The notes under the pieces: model-generated | Databases searched by the model: none | The model's input: the letters and a program-made list of their open reading frames with translations, nothing else | What the model was told of the DNA's origin: nothing | Made by a program: the position numbers and the translations under genes | Shown: positions 56,481 to 64,000 of the stretch, piece by piece | Position numbering within the stretch: the stretch's first letter is position 1 | How the letters are laid out: the number at the start of each line of letters is the position of its first letter | Assembly: GCA_950295325.1 (NCBI GenBank) | Contig: OX485803.1 | Coordinates: 15,564,001-15,628,000, forward strand | DNA: 64,000 bases | Direction of reading: 5' to 3' | DNA from: Polytrichum commune | Lineage: Eukaryota > Streptophyta > Polytrichopsida > Polytrichales > Polytrichaceae

Positions 56481-58820
56481 AAGCCAAGAGTCCACTCATC
56501 GCAAGGTAGGCAGTAAACCTCACCTTGCACCAAGAGGATTCTTGAGCAAGGTAGGACCAACAGGCTCAAATTCACGTCATATTGCCCGACGTTGGTAATT
56601 TATTTATTTATTACTCCGACAACTTTCATTGTGGACTGGAGGGGGGAGTATACCAACAAAGAGTTGGACAATGGAGATCAAACCTTAACGAACATCAACA
56701 CATTGTGCTCTTGTTGCTCCCTTCCTCCCCATGCGTTGTCGGACTCATCACTCACGCACCAATCTTTAATGGCATCAAGCAATCAATCCATGCCCACCGA
56801 TTTCATCAAAAATATCCTTCTCTCTCTACAATAGTGAGAGAAACATGTGGCAACAACAATTCAAGAATGCCCATTTGATTGCCCTCCATTGCAACTCCAT
56901 TCATTACTTGGAGATTGTGATTTGGCTAGGATCTTCAATGTTCACCGTATTAGAGACCCCACCAAAGTGTCGTCAAATTAGGAGGGTGTTAGCACGTTAG
57001 GGCTAGCTAGCAATAAAGGAAAAAGTTCGGGTGGTTGTGGAGACATTGAATTGGTAAAGGCCGATGAATGAAGATACTATTGCTCCATGTAAGAGGCGAC
57101 AACTCGACACTCATCGGGTATTGGTTCCGAGGGAGTTGTGAAGGGGCCGTAACGGAGCTGGCCGCATGATTTGAGTCATCAATACTATATTTGATGAACT
57201 AGCACGACCCCCAAGGCATACATTAGACGAGTTGCAATTAAAAATTGGCCAAACATTATTTGTAGATATCATGCAAATTTGTGTTGCCTTCATGGCGCTC
57301 TCAAGTAGACGGTTGAAACCCGTGTTCAAGTTTGAAGTGTGCATGTGCATTTCAATGTGAAGGGCTTTGAAATAATCACATTTCACTCAAACTTTCAAAC
57401 TTTTTTTGCAACACTTCACCCAAAAGAAATTTGATATTGGCCGTATTGTATTGAATATGAAAATAATATGATGTCTCACTATATTGGAGAAGTACATGCA
57501 ATAAAATGATGCACTAACATTATTTAGATTCCCTATATAATGCACTTGATTATTATCCAACTCCAAACGTAAAGCCCTCCAGTTTTTGGTCGATTTCCAA
57601 GTGTCAAAAATTCTAGCTCAATCCTTATTTTCCATGGGAAGACTGCATAATGACACTCACATTAATGCATCCAATGTTTCAAGCTTCCATCGACTTCTGT
57701 GATCACTTTTCACCCAATAATGTTTGGAGAATCCACGTTCGCATATAGTTGTGCTTGCCAAGCCGAAGTTGCAGTCAGTGCCAAGTCGAAGTTGTAGAGT
57801 CGAAATTGCAGGAGTTATTGGAATTTGGAAGTGTTTGATAGAGTGACAAGATTGGAGTCTAGCTTTGTTTCAAATTGCAAATTGCAGCCACTGTATTTTG
57901 TGACAAGCAATTTTTGGAGAGGCCTTCATTGTGACTAGTGCAAACTTTGCATAGCACAATCTTGGGAAGTGCCCCCCCCCCCCCCAAAAAAAAAACTTCT
58001 TTGACAACCAAAATGGCATTTGACAGGTGTTGAAGACTTCAATATTGAAACTTGAAACTTCAAAGGCAGCTCCATATGAGGACATGTGTCACAAAAATGA
58101 CCTACTTCCATCCTTTTGGGGGAAAATACTTCTTATGCCAACCTATTTTTCATTTTTAGATACCACTATGGTAGTTGACCCCACGTTATTTGACATGCAT
58201 GGGAATATCCCAGGATTAAGTTCATGTGCATAGGATAACATTACTCAATGTTCGGCTCTTGTTTCGTAGGTCCTCATAATATAATAGTCGGATGCTCAAA
58301 AGGTTGCATAGGGAGGCTCAGATTTCGACTGATCTCCTAACATCCCCCTTTATATTTTGAAGGCCTACGTCGCTGAGTAATGTTATGTTTCGTCAAAACC
58401 AAAAAAAAGGGGGGAGGGAGGGACAAAAATACATGGTTGAAACTTGAATGAGAGTTGTTCAATCAAATAAGAGGTGTGCAGGAAGAATGGCCAATGCAAA
58501 GACCTAAGGTAGAGGGTGCTAAAACCAACACCTATAAATGCCTCCCAATCGCCAACATCTCTACTACCTTGAACCGTTCCCCATGGTGTAGGAGTGCCCA
58601 ACCCCACAAAGTGGTAGTTTAAGGTGCTATTAGTGGCGCCACCTCATACCAACCTTCACTACCTCCATGTAGGCTAGGTAACATGCTCCATCCTAGCTTG
58701 GGTCGGTTCAAGGTGGGTTTAGGGTGGCTTGTCAATGCCTATCCTAGCCATTCTATTCATGCACCAAGTGCCCAAGGGGGGGGGGGGGGCACAGACGGTT
58801 CAAACCCACAAAGCCAAGGG
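56481..58820. other. Intergenic DNA, no gene recognised
   Basis: Holds a C13-A10 homopolymer junction (57973-57996) and a G13 run near 58777-58789. No gene is supported. Confidence 0.45.
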
Positions 58821-58835
58821 GTCGCTTATGTGCAC

Positions 58836-58955
58836 AAAGGGGGTCAATCATGGGTACAAATGGAGGTTGGTTATGTGGACAAAGAGGGTCAATTATGGGT
58901 ACAAAGGGGGGTTATGGGCACAAAGGGAGTGGGTTATGGGCGGCACGGGGTCAAT
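58836..58955. repeat. G-rich minisatellite
   Basis: Short degenerate units of the form GGGTCAAT-ATGGGTACAAA and GGTTATGGGCACAAAGG follow each other for about 120 bp, with alternating spacing. The two + strand frames through it (58683-58988 and 58729-59043) are repeat-driven. Confidence 0.6.
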
Positions 58956-61900
58956 ACCAAGAATGAAAGGGGATGGTTCTACAATTGAATTGGGTGGGAT
59001 CATGGAGGTGGCCATGTTGGGCTTTGATCTAGCTTGGATCTAGTACCCAACCATGTTGTGTTGGTTCTAGGCAACAAAGGTGGGGGTCTTCATCATATGC
59101 AAGGTCGTCATACACTGGGCCTAGGGATTGGTGTAAGGAAACTACAGTAAATATGATATTTTATGTCCCTATGGTAACTTTTTGGATGACACTTCATATG
59201 AATAAGTGAACAAATAGGAAGCCCCTCTGAGGGAGCCTAAAAGTACCCCACAAGCCTTCGGTGAGGTTGTCATGCCTTGGTATGTGCCCAAGCCAAACCC
59301 GGATGTTATGATCTTTCAGGAGTGCTTCAATTTGCGAAGGGATTTGGTAATCACGTCATATCCCTTTGGTACGCTATACCTAGATTTTAAGTACCTAAGG
59401 TAATTATCTAAGCTACATCAATTTCCCTAACCTAATGCCTAATCTATCATAGTCTAAGTGCAGATGCACCAACCTTAGGATCAAGACAACCTAACCCTAA
59501 TGAATGAAATAACCCATCCTACATTTGTTTTGTGTGACTTTTAATTATTCCTTACTCTAGTTGACGGGACAACGAATGGACTTCCTTAATCAATTGGGTC
59601 ACATCTAATTATTTACCTCTTATGCATTAAATTATTTAAACATGGGGACCTTAATGAAGTTTCACCATGTCAACCTTCATTCTTAGTTTATGATTGATTG
59701 AATAGAGCCTATATTACTAAGTTCATATATTATGACATCACCACATACATGTTTGGTGCGCACTTTAATATGGACCCTTCAAAGCCCTATGCGGATCTTT
59801 TGAAGGTTAATAAATACTTACATCCTCCAATCTTTGGTCGGAGGAGGTAGTATCAACCCTCCGACTTAAGTTCTCGGTTGGTTTTTTGCCCACAGGGGGT
59901 TTATACAATTTTTATTGCTTGTTAATTAGTTCAACACAATTTGATCACGAAATTTCAACTTAATGAGACTGAGAAATTAGATAACATGTGTGTTCAACAT
60001 ATTGCACAAACTTAAAGGGTTGGGCCATCACCTTCAATTTTTGGGGCCAATAATATGATGGTGGTTTTGTGAATTATTACTTCCACCTCATCACTTACAA
60101 CATGAAGAGTAGTCATGCCGATGATTAACTTAATTTCACCATACATGAATGGGCTATCAACGGAGAATTCATTATTACAACACTTAACCGAGAGGCTCCA
60201 CACATATGAAAGTTGGAATTCCCATTAACCTTATATAAATATTTGGATTGGGTTAGGATTTTTCTTTGACGCGCTTCCTTCATTCTTAAATTGAAGAGTA
60301 TAGGGCTAAAATTTTTACTGGTTGACTTCCATCTTGATTTGACAATGGTTGGTGCGAAATCCTTATTCCAAGCGGCGAGTGTTAACTCCCATTCCAGCTC
60401 TCGGCCACCCACGACACATAGATCTAAGCTTATAAAGTCAATGCTTATAATTTGGGAGGTAGCTCATATATTGTTTTTCAAATATTCATAACTTCTATTT
60501 ATTAACTCTGACTTCAACGCGGTTAAATTTGTTAGAAAGCTAACTTCAAGGGTAAATTTGATCTAAAAATTAAGAAATTAATTGCAATTTTTTCTTCTAT
60601 TACACTCGAATAAAAATGGGGCAACAACTTAAAGATGTGTTTAAAAACACATCAGCTCACTCATTAGAATTCTAACTACAATGAACATGACTTATATGTA
60701 TAATGAAAGATGAAGAGAAATGGTTTTTTTTTTTTTTTTAAAAAAAAAAAATTATGTTGAGGAAGAGAACAATTGATCTTCTGAACTAGAATTTTAGAGG
60801 GCTTCGCCGTACGAAGTGAAGAGCGAATTGTGAGGGAAAAAATATTTTTTATCTCCCTTTAATGAAAGGTTGGGGCCCCATTTTCTCCTGTTCACTGAGG
60901 GATCCCTCCCCTTGAATGGTGAGAACCAAGCTCTCGGTGGTGAATTTTGGGGGGAGGGATGTCACCTCGCAAACCACTTGCCGAAGCCCTAATATAGGCT
61001 TTGTCATTTTAGTTTGAACTTGAATTTTGGTTGGAAAGGATGGCCACATGTTCCTCTTTACCTAAGTTGACAAATTCTTTACGTACATGATTGTTACTTT
61101 CATTTTTTATTTTCTTGGCCGCTTCCGAAAATAGTAATGTTTTGTCACAACTTGATTTTTGTCAATGAAATGCTTGCTTGAATTGCACACTACCGATGGC
61201 AATGCAATTCTTTTTATTAAGGGAGATTGTATGTAAGTTGTTACGATTTTTTAATAATAATTTTTTCACAAAAAGTGTTTATACCTAAGGCAGTAATATG
61301 GATCTCATGTGATCTTTGAGGTTACATCACCTAATATTAGGATAATACCATATTTTAACTTGCTATGCATGCATCGCATATGACCATGTTATATCTAATT
61401 TAACATTCAATGTTGTTCCATGTCATATATAAAACTATAACCATATGAACAATGAACCACATGGGTGGTGGATGAAATGATGAATTGTTGACGGTGACCT
61501 ATTGAGAGGTGCAAAGATGGCTTGAGGCATTAAGTCATATTCACATGTGCAACATGATGAGATGGCATGGGCCCATGCGTTATGATGAGATTGGACTATA
61601 TGCTCAAAATATATTGACCATTTAAGTTTCAAATAGTAACCCCAGTGGGAGGGTCTAGATGATCACATAAAGAGAGAGAGAACATCTTTCTTTGACCTCT
61701 CATAACTAGCATGTGGATTCCAATTATGAAACTTGAAATGACATTCTCAATTGCCAGTTGGATGAGACAATTTCCAATAAAGTCTAACGACTGAAACTAC
61801 ATTTAGAGTTTAAAGTGCCCACAATAGGGTTGCATGCTTTCTCCTTTGCAATGCCTTATTTGTTATGACGATTTTCAAATTTTTAAACAACTAACATGTA

Positions 61901-62309
61901 CTTTGCAATAAGATTTTGTATGTTAATTTTATTTTTGAGAGGGACGCCAAGGGTCTTTGAAGCTAATCATGATGTCAAATAAACTTTACAAATAAATCCT
62001 AGACCAACCTTGTTTTTTAGGCAAACAAGGGCTAAATTAAAAAATCTATAATTAGGAATAAAATGTCATGCCACTTTTAATGGATGAAATCTCTTGAAAC
62101 ACCCCTAAAAATCATAAAAATTGGATGAAACCTCCAAATCTAGGATAAATATATCAATATATTAAATGAGAATTTGGGATATTATTCATATGTGGCTTCA
62201 TCACTCCAAATGATTGTTGCTATTTTAGCTTTCTTGATAATTTGACCAAAAAAAGGGTTGGCTTTAGAATGCATCCTATTTCAAAATTATTGTGTCAGAG
62301 TTATAAGAG
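58956..62309. other. AT-rich intergenic DNA, no gene recognised
   Basis: Contains a T15-A11 junction near 60724-60750. Frames 60125-60412 (-) and 60849-61049 (-) have no recognised domain. Confidence 0.45.
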
Positions 62310-62750
62310 GTAAGGTAGAAAAAACAAAAAATGGCGAATGATCACTATTGGTGCACTAGACTAGGAGTAAAATGATTCTCATGTGGACCCAAAATGGTCA
62401 ATTGTAAAAGTGGTGGCCCAACAAGGTTGCAGTGATAGGTTGGATAGGTCCCGTTTCACGCCACTTAAGATCACTTCTGGGTGCCATTGAGTTAACCATT
62501 TTACGTGTATTCTTAATAGTAGGATATTTTGATGCTAACATCATGAAGACTGTACTACACAAGTAGGAGGTTTGACTTATTTGCCTCTTTGGGAAAATGC
62601 AACTAATTGTTTACAAGGAATAAAATTACGAAACAACTTGCTTTCCTCGTCATTTCATCTCCTCTATCTCTGAAAAATATTACACAAATTTCAAGCCAAT
62701 CTTTCTAGCCGAATCAACTTATTTTCACCGTTTTCCGTTCTTCTTTCTTA
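62310..62750. repeat. Dispersed repeat copy 2 (shared with 25.88-26.35 kb)
   Basis: 62430-62745 is direct to 25995-26345; 62310-62420 is the reverse complement of 25878-25985 (for example TGTGGACCCAAAATGG here against CCATTTTGGGTCCACA there). Confidence 0.75.
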
Positions 62751-63686
62751 CACTCACATGCAACGATTCCCTCTCGCCGGATTATACTATACATTTTTCT
62801 TTGTGAAAGGGGATGTCGTGGTGCTCTTTTGCTTGCATGCACCCCTCCACTAAAAGTAGGGTTGGAGGCGGTCATGAAGTGGAGTGGTGGATGTGCTCTT
62901 AGTTTAAAACCTATTACACCATTACAAGTATATTGGCAGTGATGTGGTACACGCACTTGGTGGAGGAACTGAAGAAACTGGAACCCTAAAGAATCATGTA
63001 AACTTATGTATGTTTTAGCACTTTGAGTTTTGGTGCTGCGTTTGACGATTGAGTGCTTGGGATTTTGCGGGGTTTTGCGGTCGGGAGAAGAGCGAGCTTA
63101 TGGTATGTGGGTGTTGTTTGGTTAGTTTTCTTAAGCACATGCCTATATTTGATTTGGTGTGTGGTGAGGTGAGGATCAAAGAGCAAACATCATAAGGACA
63201 TATGCTTAAAAGAGATTGGACTACATCTTGCTCGAAATTTAATTCTCGACATAACTAAGCCCCCCCCCCTCCCCTCTCCCCCCTCTTCCCGGGTCAATGC
63301 ATTGGAACCTAACTCGTATATTTGGGAGGATTTATAGTGATCTCCTGCTTAAGTATGCATTTTGATCTCCCCACTCATGGTACTAGTTGCAGGAGCAAGA
63401 GGCAGAACACATATCCCATCAATGAAAAAGTTGGAAACAACGTTCACACTCCCTATCACAAAAATCAAAAACACGTTTAAACAAATTAACATAATTGCCA
63501 CACAATATGCACATTCCATATTAGTCCACAAACGAAGGCTAGAAAATCGACAAACTATTAATGATCTCCAAGACCTCTCATAAATAAATAGAACTCCCAA
63601 CCCAATACAGATCCCCCCCACTAACTACCCCAAACAAGGCCCATACATAATAACCGGCTACTAAAATTTACTATTGGTTACTAGAT
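62751..63686. other. Intergenic DNA, no gene recognised
   Basis: A C/T-rich run lies at 63260-63290. The frames 63362-63583 (+) and 63349-63621 (-) overlap each other and show no domain. Confidence 0.45.
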
Positions 63687-63825
63687 ATAGTGTCTACGTC
63701 CTGCAAAGGGCGAAGTAGTTTTACATCTAACGCCATTGCCGTAAGGCATGGCCTAGGTAGTTCTACGAACAGACACTTTATTCACTCCGGCCTGCTCCGG
63801 AGACCGGAGTTCTTCTTCTTCTTTT
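63687..63825 (+). mobile_element. 5'-truncated SINE copy of the 49.7-kb family
   Basis: Shares the 3' half of the 49700-50076 element (TATAGTGTCTACGTCCT...AAAGGG...GTAGT, ACGAACAGACACTTTATTCA, GACCGGAGTTC) and ends in (TTC)n instead of (TCTA)n. The tRNA-like head is missing. Confidence 0.65.
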
Positions 63826-63860
63826 GCATTTTGAACCGGAGCCATTGGTGCACACTTTGC

Positions 63861-64000
63861 AGATTTCCATCAAACCAAAAGAAATGAATGATTTGTTAAA
63901 TATCGATGATGCAAACAACGAAACATATTGTGTTGTTATGTTGGAGGACGTTGATGAAGTTTTGGAAACGATGCGATCGAAGAAGAACCACCTATTGATG
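63861..64000 (+). CDS. Unassigned partial frame running off the right edge
   Basis: A frame open from a possible splice acceptor (ACTTTGCAG, ending at 63862) through an ATG at 63884 to the window end: ISIKPKEMNDLLNIDDANNE and then YCVVMLEDVDEVLETM. It is 39 codons from the ATG, acidic, and has no domain I can name. It lies directly after a SINE fragment, so it may be an exon of an unseen gene or part of a transposon. Confidence 0.25.

Noticed and set aside
21000-64000. CRISPR array, prokaryotic operons or prophage
   Set aside because: Spliced plant genes and eukaryotic transposons dominate; no regular spacer-repeat pattern with conserved short repeats was seen.

Overview
This window is nuclear DNA of a streptophyte, almost certainly a land plant. 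The evidence is a DEMETER/ROS1-type 5-methylcytosine DNA glycosylase, a BPP-type (basic proline-rich, microtubule-associated) protein, GT-AG introns of about 100 to 1,550 bp, a short TTTAGGG telomere-type tract, and many plant-style MITEs. The exact lineage cannot be read from sequence alone. The divergent linkers and long extensions of both genes hint at a non-seed plant, but that is weak inference.

Left 19 kb: two large, convergent genes. On the + strand (1-7932) lies the 3' part of a DME/ROS1-like glycosylase. I assembled 15 exons by splice sites, phase and homology; they join into one 1,025-residue reading frame with the helix-hairpin-helix, the catalytic Lys/Asp, the four-cysteine [4Fe-4S] site and the C-terminal RRM-like domain. 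Its 5' end lies outside the window. On the - strand (19085-8590) seven exons with matching phases join into one 2,128-residue BPP-like protein. It has the family signatures HRRGFSVG, LLTPPGTPLFPSL, a TPTRP-rich basic region, PPNLRT and FRPLMTN, then a very long, poorly conserved extension, and ends in CTIL, a CaaX prenylation box. The two stop codons are 657 bp apart.

19-21 kb: the upstream region of the BPP-like gene, rich in short microsatellites. 21-64 kb: a gene-poor, AT-rich repeat landscape in which I find no intact host gene. It can be partly parsed into datable layers: a degenerate array of roughly 0.7-0.9 kb repeats (20.8-26.7 kb) interrupted by a 2,016-bp TG...CA element with a 5-bp target duplication (solo LTR); a dispersed repeat at 26.6-27.7 kb that carries a hAT-type MITE and a second TIR MITE, with a related empty site at 48.5-49.1 kb; a PIF/Harbinger-type MITE with a nested long hairpin (30.35-30.74 kb); a second hAT-type MITE with perfect 20-bp TIRs and an 8-bp target duplication (54.4-54.7 kb); a tRNA-derived SINE with a 13-bp target duplication (49.7-50.1 kb); decayed Tc1/mariner-IS630-type transposase (43.7-44.6 kb) and LINE reverse-transcriptase tails (29.6-30.2 and 46.3-47.6 kb); and a 21-bp-period minisatellite (35.3-35.6 kb).

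The glycosylase family removes 5mC and so opposes silencing of DNA like the repeat field beside it, but nothing in the sequence shows the two genes working together. No novel multi-gene system is evident; the least expected items are the prenylation box on a giant BPP-like protein and the duplicated linker plus lost cysteines in the DME-like protein.
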